A DNA stretch of 64,000 bases from Bog-756 sp963845485. Lineage in GTDB: Bacteria; Actinomycetota; Acidimicrobiia; Acidimicrobiales; RAAP-2. Positions within the stretch are counted from its first letter, which is position 1. The number at the start of each line of letters is the position of its first letter. Of the stretch, positions 16,295 through 25,396 are shown one piece after another. The stretch covers positions 248,001 through 312,000 of the forward strand of contig CAWJSI010000001.1 in assembly GCA_963845485.1 (NCBI GenBank). The letters run 5' to 3'. The position numbers were made by a program, and so were the translations under genes. Under the pieces are notes generated by a model. That model saw only the letters and a program-made list of their open reading frames with translations. It ran no database searches and was not told the DNA's origin.

Positions 16295-18827
16295 CGGTGG
16301 CCCCTTCCTCTGGTTGGACCGGGTCGACCAGGATCCAGGTGTCCTTGGCGCCACCTCCCCGCGAGGAGTTGACCACCATGCTGCCCTCGGGCGCCACCCT
16401 GGTGAGGGCCAGGCCGGCCAGTTCGGCCTCGCCGGCACCCGGGCCGGTGAGGTAGACGAACGCGCGGAGGTCGACATGGCGGGGCTCCATGCGCCCGTCG
16501 ACGAAGGTGGGCAGGGTGGACAGGGAGACCACCTCTTGGGCCACCCAGGCCGCCGGGTTCTCGGCGATCTCAGCCCGGCGGGAAGCCAGCTCGGACGGTC
16601 CCGCCTCAGGGCCGATGAGCACGCCGCTGCCCCCGTAGCCGCCGACCGGCTTGGTCACCAGTTCGCCCAGCCGGTCGAGCACGGCCTCGGACTCGGTCGG
16701 GTCCGCGCACCGGTAGGTGGGCACGGGGGCGAGCAGCGGGCGCTCGGAGAGGTAGTACGCGATGAGGTCGGGGACGAAGCAGTACATGGCCTTGTCGTCG
16801 GCGATCCCGTTGCCGGGGGCGTTGACCACCACCACCCCACCTCGTTGGGCGGCCGCCAGCACCTGGGCGCCCACCGGTCGGCCTCGGCTGTCGGTGAGGT
16901 CGATGAGCTCGGATCCGAGACGGAGGTAGACGACGTCGACCCGGCGGCCGCCCACGATGACCCGGTCGTCTTTGACCTCGATCTCGCTCGGCTGGGCCAA
17001 CAGCAGCCCGACCTCCTCGGCGATGAGCCGGTGCTCGTACCACCCCGAGTTGTCGGCGCCCTCGGAGAGGAGGGCGACCACGGGATCATCGACCGGCGTG
17101 CACCCCCGCAGGGTCCGGCCGATGAGGGCGAGGGCGTCTTCGGCCTTGCGCTTGTGCATGATGCCGTCGAACTCGGGCATCACCTCGGACATGAGGCGCC
17201 GCACGGCGATCGAGTACCCGATGCCCGAGGGGACGCGGGCGTTGTCCTCGAGGACCCGCCACCCGTCGATGCTGTCGCGGACGAGGTCGAACCCGATGAC
17301 CGGCGCCCGCATCACGTCGGGGGGAAGCAGCCGCCCCTCGGGTCGCCAGGCGTCGCATCCGGTGAAGACCTCCTCGGCCATGACGCCGTCACGGACGATG
17401 GCGGCCGGGCCGTGGACGTCACGGAGGTAGGCCTCGATGGCCCGGGCCCGCTGGGTCAGGCCCGAGGCCAGGACCGCCCACTCGTGGCTCGGGATGACCC
17501 GGGGGACCAGGTCGACCGGGAACGGCCGCTGCTCCCCGGACACCCCGAAGGTGAGGCCCTGCTCGTCGACCCGTCGGGCCCGGGCCATGAGCCGGAGGGG
17601 GTCGAACCGCTCGAGCACCTCGAAAACCGGCCGGTAGGCCGAGTAGGGCATGCCGCCGGGGTGGACGGCCTCGTCGTTCAAGGGGGCGGGGTAGCCGGCC
17701 GACCACCGGGTCCTCGACGGCGGGGAGGAGTGCCGGTTCCTCGTCTCGTCCACCAGGAGCTGGACCACGTCGGCGGCACTGCCCCGCTCGGCGTACCGGG
17801 CGCGCTGGCGTTCACACGAGCTCCCCCGGGCCAGGGTCGCCCCGGTCAGCTCCCGGACCACGTCCCAGTCGCCCGAGTCCTCGAGCTCGGGTCGCAGATC
17901 GTCCACCAGGCGGTGCAGGACCTCGCTGGCCGGCAGGGCCTCGGGCTCGTTCCCGGTGCCGAGCAGGGTGTCGGACATGCCGCTGCGGGCGGCCCGCCAC
18001 ATGGAGGCCCGGTACATGGCGTCGGGGCGGTGGGGCCGGGGCAGGCCGGCCTGCTCCTCCCGGGCGGCCCGCTCGACGGCTGCCCGGAACAGGCCGGCGA
18101 TGAGGACGGCGTCGTCGACGAGGGGGGTGGAGTCGCACACCCGCAGCTCGAGGGTGGGGAGGTGGGCCGAGGGCCGCACGTCGAAGTAGGCCATGTTGGT
18201 GTCCGAGATGATGCCCGCGGTGATCAGGCTCTCCAACAGGGCCTGGTACTCCTCGTAGGACTCCACCCTGGGCGTGCGCCCGGCGGTCGGCCACCGCTGC
18301 CAGATGACCGTCCGGACGCTGGCGTACCCGGTGTCCTGGCCCTCGAAGAACGGCGAGCTGGTGGAGAGGGCGAGGAGGATGGGGATGGTGTCCTCGATGC
18401 GGGGGATGAGCCGCACGGCGAGGTCGCGGTCGTCCACGTCCACGTGAACCTGGAGCCCGCAGACCAGGTGCTCATCGACCAGCAGCCGGTAGTCCTGCTG
18501 CATGCGCCCGTAGCGGCCGAGGGCGGTGAGTTCGAGGTCGGCGGCGCTGGCGAGGGGGGCCGTCCCCGCGGCGGCGACGGCCAGACCCTGGGCCTCGGCG
18601 GCGGCGATGACCCCCTTGCGCAGCCCGAGCAGCTCCTGGCCCATGTGGTCGAGGGAGGAGAAGACCTCGGTGTTGGTCTCGACGGTGCTGCGCTGGAGCT
18701 CGGCCGAGTAGCTCTTGGTGGAGAGCTGGCTCAGCAGCTCCGGTGCCCGGAAGGCCAGCTCCAGGCTCTCGGCGTCGACGATCTGGAGCTCCTCTTCGAT
18801 GCCCAGTGTCCGAACCGCGGCCATCAT
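16275..18827 (-). CDS. Fusion of carboxylate-amine ligase (GCS2/YbdK) and circularly permuted ATP-grasp
   Basis: An 850-residue protein with two ligase modules. Residues about 1-375 are a GCS2-type glutamate-cysteine-ligase-like domain (GIEEELQIVD near the start, then CGLQVHVDVDDRD and LPTLELRVCDS). Residues about 410-850 match the circularly permuted type 2 ATP-grasp family (RPFPVDLVPRVI, VLEDNARVPSGIGYS, KPVGGYGGSGVLIG, and a C-terminal SRGGGAKDTW). The usual alpha-E partner domain is missing. Two ATP-dependent amide-bond-forming domains in one chain suggest stepwise assembly of a small peptide. It is the first gene of a coupled three-gene operon. Product unknown. Confidence 0.85.
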   Translation of the reverse strand: MMAAVRTLGIEEELQIVDAESLELAFRAPELLSQLSTKSYSAELQRSTVETNTEVFSSLDHMGQELLGLRKGVIAAAEAQGLAVAAAGTAPLASAADLELTALGRYGRMQQDYRLLVDEHLVCGLQVHVDVDDRDLAVRLIPRIEDTIPILLALSTSSPFFEGQDTGYASVRTVIWQRWPTAGRTPRVESYEEYQALLESLITAGIISDTNMAYFDVRPSAHLPTLELRVCDSTPLVDDAVLIAGLFRAAVERAAREEQAGLPRPHRPDAMYRASMWRAARSGMSDTLLGTGNEPEALPASEVLHRLVDDLRPELEDSGDWDVVRELTGATLARGSSCERQRARYAERGSAADVVQLLVDETRNRHSSPPSRTRWSAGYPAPLNDEAVHPGGMPYSAYRPVFEVLERFDPLRLMARARRVDEQGLTFGVSGEQRPFPVDLVPRVIPSHEWAVLASGLTQRARAIEAYLRDVHGPAAIVRDGVMAEEVFTGCDAWRPEGRLLPPDVMRAPVIGFDLVRDSIDGWRVLEDNARVPSGIGYSIAVRRLMSEVMPEFDGIMHKRKAEDALALIGRTLRGCTPVDDPVVALLSEGADNSGWYEHRLIAEEVGLLLAQPSEIEVKDDRVIVGGRRVDVVYLRLGSELIDLTDSRGRPVGAQVLAAAQRGGVVVVNAPGNGIADDKAMYCFVPDLIAYYLSERPLLAPVPTYRCADPTESEAVLDRLGELVTKPVGGYGGSGVLIGPEAGPSELASRRAEIAENPAAWVAQEVVSLSTLPTFVDGRMEPRHVDLRAFVYLTGPGAGEAELAGLALTRVAPEGSMVVNSSRGGGAKDTWILVDPVQPEEGATDVRTVR

Positions 18828-19046
18828 CGGACTCTAGGGGGGCAATGTTTCCGGCGAATGTCCGACCGAGGAGCGTGTTTCACAGGGAGTACATGCCCGA
18901 GCCGGCCATCTCGAACCCCCGGGGCCACCGTGGCCATCGCCCGTCAGGGCTACCGCCGACCCCATCGGGGGTCGCCCGTCGAGCCGGGCACCGGGTCGGA
19001 TTCGACGGCCGGAGTGGTCCTGTGCCGGCGGTGGGTGACCCGGGAG

Positions 19047-19052
19047 TACGGT
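19047..19052 (+). promoter_or_regulatory. -10 box of the lipid-kinase gene, probably leaderless
   Basis: TACGGT ends 6 bases before GTG 19059, which makes that GTG the likely transcription and translation start. The 230-base gap to the divergent ligase gene holds no other clear element. Confidence 0.4.
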
Positions 19053-19058
19053 GACGCG

Positions 19059-20129
19059 GTGTCCGGGGTTGCCGACGACGGGTCGATCACCGGCGACCGC
19101 GAGGCCAAGGTGGCGGTCATCGCCCACCGGAAGAAGACCCTCGGGGAGGGTCTGCCTGAGCTCCGCCGGACGCTCGCCGCCCACGGGGTCACCGATCCCA
19201 CCTGGTACGAGATCGGAAAGAGCAGGGAGGCACCGGCCGTGGCCGAGCAGGCGGTGGCCGACGGGACCACCCTCCTGTTCATCTGGGGAGGGGACGGCAC
19301 CGTCCAGCGCTGCCTCGACGCCGTGGCCGGCCGGGACATCGCCGTGGCCGTCGTGCCGGCGGGAACGGCCAACCTCCTGGCCGCCAACCTGGGCATCCCC
19401 GACGACGTGGGCGCCGCCGTACGCATCGGCGTCTTCGGGGACCGGCGTCCCCTCGACGTCGGGGTACTCAACGGCAAGCGCTTCGCGGTCATGGCCGGTG
19501 TGGGCTTCGACGCCCACATGATGCTGATCGCCGACGGTGGCCTGAAAGAGCGGTGGGGACAGCTGGCCTACGTGTGGGCGGCCATCCGCTCCACCCGCAT
19601 CGCCTCCCGCCACGTGACCATCGACGTCGACGGGTCGGCCTGGTTCGGCGGCCAGGCGGCCGGGATACTGCTCGGACAGATGGGCACCCTGACCAGCGGG
19701 CTGGTGGCCTTCCCCGACGCCGCGCCCGACGACGGTCAGCTCGAGGTGGCGGTGATCACGGCGGACACCTGGACCCACTGGCTCCGCGTGCTCTACCGCC
19801 TCGTCTCGGGCCATCCGGAGCGCTCCCCCCTGGCCCGGACCACCCGCGGGGCGACGGTCGACATCACCCTCGACCAGGCCACCCCCTACGAGCTCGACGG
19901 GGGGCCGAGGAAGGCCAAGAAGCGGCTGCGGGCCTCCATCGAGCCCGGCGCCATCACGGTGTGCGTACCCAACGCGGCCGTGGCCGACTGGCGTCCGCAG
20001 GGATCCGTGGGGATCCGTAGGGACGGCGACGACCCGATGCTCAGCGCTGGTTCTGGCGGGGGAAGGCCACCTCTTGGAGGAGGAGGTGGATGGTGGCGGC
20101 GATGGGGATGGCGATCAGGGCCCCGATGA
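19059..20129 (+). CDS. Diacylglycerol kinase family (lipid kinase) protein
   Basis: A 356-residue member of the DAGK/YegS/LCB5 fold. The catalytic domain shows AVIAHRKKTLGEG, the nucleotide loop FIWGGDGTVQRC (GGDGT) and VVPAGTANLLAANLGIP, and a C-terminal beta-sandwich domain follows with GVGFDAHMML and ELDGGPRKA. It should phosphorylate a diacylglycerol or related lipid with ATP at the inner membrane face. The -10 box supports GTG 19059. The first stop is at 20129, so its last 29 codons overlap the opposing AI-2E gene; these residues are Gly/Trp/Arg-rich and are probably a read-through tail. Confidence 0.85.
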   Translation: MSGVADDGSITGDREAKVAVIAHRKKTLGEGLPELRRTLAAHGVTDPTWYEIGKSREAPAVAEQAVADGTTLLFIWGGDGTVQRCLDAVAGRDIAVAVVPAGTANLLAANLGIPDDVGAAVRIGVFGDRRPLDVGVLNGKRFAVMAGVGFDAHMMLIADGGLKERWGQLAYVWAAIRSTRIASRHVTIDVDGSAWFGGQAAGILLGQMGTLTSGLVAFPDAAPDDGQLEVAVITADTWTHWLRVLYRLVSGHPERSPLARTTRGATVDITLDQATPYELDGGPRKAKKRLRASIEPGAITVCVPNAAVADWRPQGSVGIRRDGDDPMLSAGSGGGRPPLGGGGGWWRRWGWRSGPR

Positions 20130-21207
20130 TGCCCAGCAGGGAGCCGCCGATCAGGGTGGCGATGATGGTGAGGCCCGGGGTCACCTTCACGGTGTGCTTC
20201 ATGACCCGGGGGTTGAGTAGATAGTCCTCGAGGAACCGGTAGGCGACGTAGAAGCACCCGGTGGCGATCCCGATGGGGAGGCCCTTGGTCAGGGCCACCA
20301 GGGTGACGATCACTCCGGCGATGGTGGAGCCCACCATGGGGATGAGATCGAAGATGCCGACCACGAGGGCCAGCAGTAAGGCGTAGGGAACCCCGAAGGC
20401 GATGAGCCACAGGTAGGTGCCGACGGCCGACACCACCGAAGTCACCAGGTTGCCGAGCATGAACCCGCCCACCCGGTCGAACACCTCGTCGGTGAGGAGG
20501 CCGACCCGTTCCCGACGGCTGCGGGCGATGAGGGAGAGCCACACCCGCTTCACCCCGGGCAGGGCGATGAGGAAGTAGATGGTCAGGGCGACCACACTGA
20601 CGGTGGCCACACCGACCGACAACAACACCTTGCCGGCACCGAGGAGTCCCCCGGTGACGGGGAGCTTCAGCTTGCTCTTGCCGGTCAGGTAGCCGGTCAA
20701 ATGCAGCTTGTGGACCCACCGGCCCGCCCATCCCCGACCGGCGATGAGGTCGGCCTTGTAGTGGGGGTAGTTGGTCACCAGGACATGGAACTCGTGGGAG
20801 ATCGGCGGGATGGCCACGATGACGAATCCGACCACCACGAGCACGAAGCCGGCGGTGACGATGGTGACGGCCAGGCCGCGGGAGAGCGAGCGTGCGGTGA
20901 GGAACTCGATGACGGGGTTCAGCCCGATGGCGATGAACAGGGCCAGGCCCACGATGACCAGTGCGCTGGCCACGTCGGCCAATCCCCGAAAGAAGAGGTA
21001 GGCCACGCCGACGCCGAGGGCGCCGGTCAGTCCGACGAAGAACGGGCTCCGGTGGTCGAGCGGACGGCCCGGGGTGCCGAGGGTCTCGCCCGACTCGCTC
21101 AACTCCTGTTCGACGTGGGGCGGGAGGATGAGGACCTCGGGTGGCCTCGCCTCTGCGGGGGTTGCCAGCTCGGCGTCGGGGGGAGTGCTGCTCATGTGGG
21201 TGGTCAT
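20041..21207 (-). CDS. AI-2E family membrane transporter
   Basis: A 388-residue membrane protein with about eight hydrophobic segments, placed as paired helices at both ends with a large loop between them (residues about 150-230). The family signature near the C-terminus is present (ALVVGIFDLIPMVGSTIAGV, then LEDYLLNPRVMKHTVKV and the GLTII...GG stretch). Members include TqsA, thought to export AI-2, and Na+/H+ antiporters; substrate cannot be read here. Start ATG 21207 was taken; ATG 21195 is also possible. The stop side overlaps the lipid-kinase gene by 89 bases. Confidence 0.88.
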   Translation of the reverse strand: MTTHMSSTPPDAELATPAEARPPEVLILPPHVEQELSESGETLGTPGRPLDHRSPFFVGLTGALGVGVAYLFFRGLADVASALVIVGLALFIAIGLNPVIEFLTARSLSRGLAVTIVTAGFVLVVVGFVIVAIPPISHEFHVLVTNYPHYKADLIAGRGWAGRWVHKLHLTGYLTGKSKLKLPVTGGLLGAGKVLLSVGVATVSVVALTIYFLIALPGVKRVWLSLIARSRRERVGLLTDEVFDRVGGFMLGNLVTSVVSAVGTYLWLIAFGVPYALLLALVVGIFDLIPMVGSTIAGVIVTLVALTKGLPIGIATGCFYVAYRFLEDYLLNPRVMKHTVKVTPGLTIIATLIGGSLLGIIGALIAIPIAATIHLLLQEVAFPRQNQR

Positions 21208-21454
21208 GGGCGGTGGTCGCCGGCCGATCGGTGTGCGACGCCTTTTCCGTAGGTGACGGCCGAAGCAGCCATTCCCGCTGGTCGTCGCCGTAAACATTCC
21301 CGACGGCCCACACCGAGGGACGAGCATCCACGGGCGACCGGTGCGGTGCGGCGGGTATCGGGCCACGACCCCGTCCACACCGACGGCGCGGCCATACCCG
21401 GGCGATGGGGGGATGCATCGGGCCGGCAGGACGCGGCCCGTCAGCCGGTGGGGC

Positions 21455-22396
21455 TCAGGAAGCCTTCCGCCGGGCCGGGGCCTTGGTGGCCTTCGTCGCC
21501 TTCTTGATGGGTGAGGGCTTCTTGGCCGACTTGATGGGCGAGGGCTTCTTGGCGGCGGCCTTCTTGGTCGTCGTCTCGGCGGCGGGCCTGGTGGCCGGTT
21601 TGCGACCGGCCTTCACCGAGTCGATGCTGGCGCTGAGCACCTCCATCAGATCGACGACCTTGGTGGCGGCCGGGGTCACCTCTTCGCCGGTGACGATCTC
21701 GTTGCCCTGACGCTTGGCCTCGATGATCTCTTGCAGCTGGAGACGGTGGGTGTCCTGGTACTTGCCCGGATCCCAGTCGCTCTCCATCGACTCGAGGAGC
21801 AACGAGGCCATCTGCACCTCCCGCTCGGTCACCTCACTGGCCTTGGGCAGCTCGGGAAGGTCCTTCTTGGGCGACTTGATCTCGTCGGCGAAGTACATGG
21901 TCTCGAGCTTCAGCACCTCGTCGTCGGGACGGATGGCGACGGGATACTCCTTGTTCCTCATCACGACCGTGCCGATGGCGATCTTGTTGGACTCCCGCAT
22001 GACCTGTCGCAAGAGGGCGTAGGCCTTGTTGGCGGCCTCCCCTTCCGGGGCCAGGTAGTAGGTCGACCGGTAGTAGACGGGATCGATCTGGTCGAGGTCG
22101 ACGAAGTCGGTGATCTCGATGAGCTTGGACTTCTCGGGCTCAGCGGCATCGAGCTCGTCCTCGGTCAGGATGACGTACTCCCCGCCTCCGAGGTCATAGC
22201 CTTTGACGATCTTTCCTGCCGGAACCTCGACGCCGGTCCGCTCGTTGACCTTCTTGTAGCGGATCCGGTCCGACGTGCCCTCTTCGAACTGGTTGAAGTG
22301 GACCGTCTTGTCCTGGGTCGCCGAGTAGAGCCCGACGGGAACGTTGACCAGCCCGAAGTTGAGGGCACCCTTCCAGATGGTTCTCGGCATGCTCAT
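21455..22396 (-). CDS. ku: Ku protein for non-homologous end joining
   Basis: About 313 residues. The bacterial Ku core is clear from the start (MPRTIWKGALNFGLVNVPV), with the bridge region ERTGVEVP, YVILTEDELDAAEPEKSK and YYRSTYYLAPEG. Ku homodimers thread onto broken DNA ends and recruit LigD. After the core (to about residue 255) comes a lysine-rich tail with a near-exact repeat, AAKKPSPIKSAKKPSPIKKA, typical of the DNA-binding extension of actinobacterial Ku. Start ATG 22396; ATG 22390 is an alternative. It is divergent from the small unknown gene and the ligD genes, a standard NHEJ cluster. Confidence 0.95.
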   Translation of the reverse strand: MSMPRTIWKGALNFGLVNVPVGLYSATQDKTVHFNQFEEGTSDRIRYKKVNERTGVEVPAGKIVKGYDLGGGEYVILTEDELDAAEPEKSKLIEITDFVDLDQIDPVYYRSTYYLAPEGEAANKAYALLRQVMRESNKIAIGTVVMRNKEYPVAIRPDDEVLKLETMYFADEIKSPKKDLPELPKASEVTEREVQMASLLLESMESDWDPGKYQDTHRLQLQEIIEAKRQGNEIVTGEEVTPAATKVVDLMEVLSASIDSVKAGRKPATRPAAETTTKKAAAKKPSPIKSAKKPSPIKKATKATKAPARRKAS

Positions 22397-22459
22397 ATCA
22401 TTACCCAGGTCACGGGCTATCCACCACCCCTGATACACCCCTTTGTCACACTGAGTACC

Positions 22460-22870
22460 GTGAGCAAGCCCGACACCGTCGATTTCGCCCCGGCTGTGCT
22501 CATGAGCCTCCCCGCCCTGGTTCCGGCCGGGATGACCCAGCCCGATCTAGGCCTTGAGCTGGGACTTACTGCCTACATGCAGATGAGCGACACGGATGTG
22601 GACGACGCCATCCGCCAGATGTGGCAGATCCGGACGGCCATCCTCGAGGCCGGAGCGATGGACGTCTCCATCGAGCCAATTCCCTTTGGAGGCAGCTCCG
22701 ACCAGCGCGATCTGCTCAACATGGCCCTCTACCTAGGCAATCTGGTCGATCGGGCCGCCGCCTACCAGGACTGTGACAGCGCCACCATCGTGGCCCGGGC
22801 CATGGACCGACCGGTCCTCCAACAGATCCGCCCGGCCATGCCCGAGGTCCGCCAGCTCCGCTCCTCGTAG
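22460..22870 (+). CDS. Hypothetical protein inside the NHEJ cluster
   Basis: A 136-residue protein from GTG 22460, between divergent ku and ligD. It has normal codon use and a helical, acidic composition with many Met and Asp (MSDTDVDDAIRQMWQIRTAI). No metal, nucleotide or membrane motif is seen and I do not recognise the family. It reads in the same direction as ligD, which starts about 95 bases later, so co-transcription with ligD is possible. A role in end joining is only suggested by position. Confidence 0.6.
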   Translation: MSKPDTVDFAPAVLMSLPALVPAGMTQPDLGLELGLTAYMQMSDTDVDDAIRQMWQIRTAILEAGAMDVSIEPIPFGGSSDQRDLLNMALYLGNLVDRAAAYQDCDSATIVARAMDRPVLQQIRPAMPEVRQLRSS

Positions 22871-22964
22871 GCCCGTGCCGGCCGTGTCGTCGCCGCGGCG
22901 CGTGATCCCCCATGTAGTGACGTCCCCCGGCATGGACTGTCGTGAACAGGGGTAGACAGGTGCG

Positions 22965-24413
22965 GTGACCCCCGGATCGCTGGACAGCTACCGGAAGAAG
23001 CGGCGCCCGGGGCGAACGCCTGAGCCACTGCCCGACGGCGACCTCGCCCCCCGGAACGGGGGCAAGCCGTCCTTCGTGATCCAAGAGCACCACGCCTCCA
23101 GCCTGCACTGGGACTTCCGGCTGGAGCACGAGGGGGTGTTCGCCTCGTGGGCCCTCCCGAAAGGTCTTCCCGTGGCCCCCGACCAGAACCATCTCGCCGT
23201 CCAGGTCGAAGACCATCCTCTCGAGTACGGGACGTTCACGGGCACCATCCCGAAGGGCGAGTACGGCGCCGGCACCGTGTCCCTGTGGGACCGCGGCCGC
23301 TATGACGTGGAGAAGTGGCGACCGAACGAGATCATGGTCGTGCTCCACGGCAAGCGGGCGAAGGGTCGGTACGTGCTCTTCCCCACCAAGGGGAAGAACT
23401 GGATGATCCACCGGATGGACCCACCGCCCGAGGGCTTCGAACCCCTCCCGGTCCGGTTGGAACCGATGCTGGCCACCCCCGGCCAGCTCCCGCCCGACGA
23501 CGGCGGGTGGGCGTTCGAGTTCAAGTGGGACGGCATGCGCGTCCTCGTCTGGGTCGACGGGGGCCGTCCCCGGGCGGTGAGCCGCAACGACAAGGACGTC
23601 ACGGCCTCGTTCCCCGAGTTGCGGGCCTTCGCCGAGGCCATGGGTTCGCGCCAGGCGCTGTTCGATGGCGAGCTCGTGGTGCTCGGCGAGGACGGAAGGC
23701 CGTCGTTCTCCCGACTGCAGCACCGGATGCACGCCTCCTCCACAGCCAGTGTCACCAGGGCCATGGCCGCCCACCCGGTGAGCCTGGTGGTCTTCGACCT
23801 CCTCCACGTCGACGGGCGGTCGTTGACCGGACTCGACTACGACGGCCGGCGGGCGGCCTTGGAGGAGCTCGAGGTCGCCGGTCCACAGTGGGCGGTGACC
23901 CCCTCGTTCACCTCGGACACGGGCAGCCGTGTCTTCCAGGCCGCCGTCGACGTGGGCATGGAAGGGGTCGTGGCCAAACGTCGGTCGAGCACCTATCAGG
24001 CCGGGAAGCGCAGCCGGGACTGGGTGAAGGTCAAGCACCAGCACATGCAAGAGGTGGTGATCGGCGGGTTCACCGAGGGCAACGGGAGCCGCCGGGGCGA
24101 GTTCGGTGCCCTCCTCCTCGGGCTCCCCGCCGATCAGGGCCGGGGTTTGACCTTCGTCGGCAAGGTCGGGACCGGCTTCACCGACAGCTCCCGGGCCGAG
24201 CTGTTCGTCGACCTCACCAAACTGGTGCGGTCGACGAGCCCGTTCGACGGACGGCTGCCCACGGCCATCGAGAAGGGGGCCACCTGGGTCACCCCGAAAC
24301 TGGTGGGCGAGGTCCGCTACAGCGAGTGGACCACCGACGGGTCCCTCCGCCATCCGGTCTGGCGTGGGCTCCGGCCCGACAAGCGGGCAAAGGAGGTGCG
24401 GCGTGAGCCCTGA
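22965..24413 (+). CDS. ligD: DNA ligase D, phosphoesterase plus ligase domains
   Basis: A 482-residue protein. Residues about 35-155 are the LigD 3'-phosphoesterase domain (FVIQEHHASSLHWDFRLEHEG, with the conserved His and Asp), which cleans 3' ends. Residues about 165-475 are the ATP-dependent ligase with motif I lysine K187 (FKWDGMR), motif III-like FDGELVV and motif IV EGVVAKRRSS. The polymerase domain is a separate gene immediately downstream that overlaps this one by 11 bases. It seals breaks held by Ku. Start is GTG 22965. Confidence 0.92.
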   Translation: MTPGSLDSYRKKRRPGRTPEPLPDGDLAPRNGGKPSFVIQEHHASSLHWDFRLEHEGVFASWALPKGLPVAPDQNHLAVQVEDHPLEYGTFTGTIPKGEYGAGTVSLWDRGRYDVEKWRPNEIMVVLHGKRAKGRYVLFPTKGKNWMIHRMDPPPEGFEPLPVRLEPMLATPGQLPPDDGGWAFEFKWDGMRVLVWVDGGRPRAVSRNDKDVTASFPELRAFAEAMGSRQALFDGELVVLGEDGRPSFSRLQHRMHASSTASVTRAMAAHPVSLVVFDLLHVDGRSLTGLDYDGRRAALEELEVAGPQWAVTPSFTSDTGSRVFQAAVDVGMEGVVAKRRSSTYQAGKRSRDWVKVKHQHMQEVVIGGFTEGNGSRRGEFGALLLGLPADQGRGLTFVGKVGTGFTDSSRAELFVDLTKLVRSTSPFDGRLPTAIEKGATWVTPKLVGEVRYSEWTTDGSLRHPVWRGLRPDKRAKEVRREP

Positions 24414-25299
24414 CTCGTCGGTGCGGACCCACGTCGACGGACGGGAACTCACCGTGTCCAATCTGGACAAGGTCCTCTATCCGGCCACCGGCTTCACCAA
24501 GGGGCAGGTGATCGACTACTACGCCCGGGTGGCCGAGGTCATGCTGCCCCACGTGGCGGACCGCCCCCTCACCATGAAGCGGTATCCGAACGGGGTCGAC
24601 CGCACCTACTTCTTCGAGAAGCACGTGCCCGACCATGCCCCGTCCTGGGTCCATCACAAGTCGGTACCCTCCACCGGGAAGGGCGGTGCGGTCGACTATC
24701 CCGTGGTGCGTGACCGCCCCACCATCGTGTGGGCGGCCAACCTGGCTGCGATCGAGTTCCACGTGCCCCTGTGGCACATCGGACGCCGGCGCGCCCTCCC
24801 GGCTCCCCCCGACCACATGGTGTTCGACCTCGATCCGGGGGAGGGGACCTCCATCGTGGAGTGCTGCACGGTCGCCGACCTGGTCGCCGAGACACTGGAG
24901 GGGGGTCGTCCGGACTGCTGGCCGAAGACCAGTGGGTCGAAGGGCCTCCAGCTCTACGTGCCCCTGAGTGGGCGGCCGACGTGGGAGAAGATCCGCGACC
25001 GGGCCCACGCCATCGCCATACAGCTGGAACGGGACCACCCCGACCTCGTCGTCTCCAACATGAAGAAGTCGCTGCGGTCGGGCAAAGTCCTCATCGACTG
25101 GAGCCAGAACCATCCGGCCAAGACCACGGTGGCTGCCTACTCGCTGCGGGCGAGGGACGAGCCCACGGTGTCGACGCCGATCTCGTGGGAGGAGGTCGAC
25201 GGGTGCGCGGGTTCGGGTGACCCGTCCGATCTCCGCTTCACCTCCGACGTCGTCCTCGACCGCATCGCGTCCTCGGGCGATCTGTTCGCCGCGGTGTGA
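24403..25299 (+). CDS. LigD-type polymerase/primase domain protein
   Basis: A 298-residue protein of the LigD polymerase (archaeo-eukaryotic primase) family, which adds nucleotides, often ribonucleotides, at broken ends. Visible are the start LTVSNLDKVLYPATGFTKG, RPLTMKRYPNGV, the catalytic acidic pair in MVFDLDPGEG, and TSGSKGLQLYVPL. AGGAGG lies 6 bases before GTG 24403. It overlaps the ligase gene by 11 bases, so the two are coupled and work as a split LigD. Length is normal for a stand-alone Pol domain. Confidence 0.92.
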   Translation: MSPDSSVRTHVDGRELTVSNLDKVLYPATGFTKGQVIDYYARVAEVMLPHVADRPLTMKRYPNGVDRTYFFEKHVPDHAPSWVHHKSVPSTGKGGAVDYPVVRDRPTIVWAANLAAIEFHVPLWHIGRRRALPAPPDHMVFDLDPGEGTSIVECCTVADLVAETLEGGRPDCWPKTSGSKGLQLYVPLSGRPTWEKIRDRAHAIAIQLERDHPDLVVSNMKKSLRSGKVLIDWSQNHPAKTTVAAYSLRARDEPTVSTPISWEEVDGCAGSGDPSDLRFTSDVVLDRIASSGDLFAAV

Positions 25300-25318
25300 G
25301 GGCGGTCGACATCACCCC

Positions 25319-25347
25319 TTGTCGGGGGTACACCGGGCCCGTATGCT
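25319..25347 (+). promoter_or_regulatory. Housekeeping-type promoter
   Basis: TTGTCG (25319-25324) and TATGCT (25342-25347) are separated by 17 bp. The predicted leader is about 43 bases and carries AGGAG 6 bases before the ATG at 25397. Confidence 0.6.
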
Positions 25348-25396
25348 CGGAATTCCTGGTCAGGACAACGAACCGACACGTGCCGAGGAGACAGCG

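Noticed and set aside
16062..19058. Long plus-strand open frame opposite the peptide operon
   Set aside because: It is antisense to the GCS2 fusion, has Gly/Arg/His-rich composition and only the final part (from 19059) matches a protein family; high GC makes such antisense frames common.
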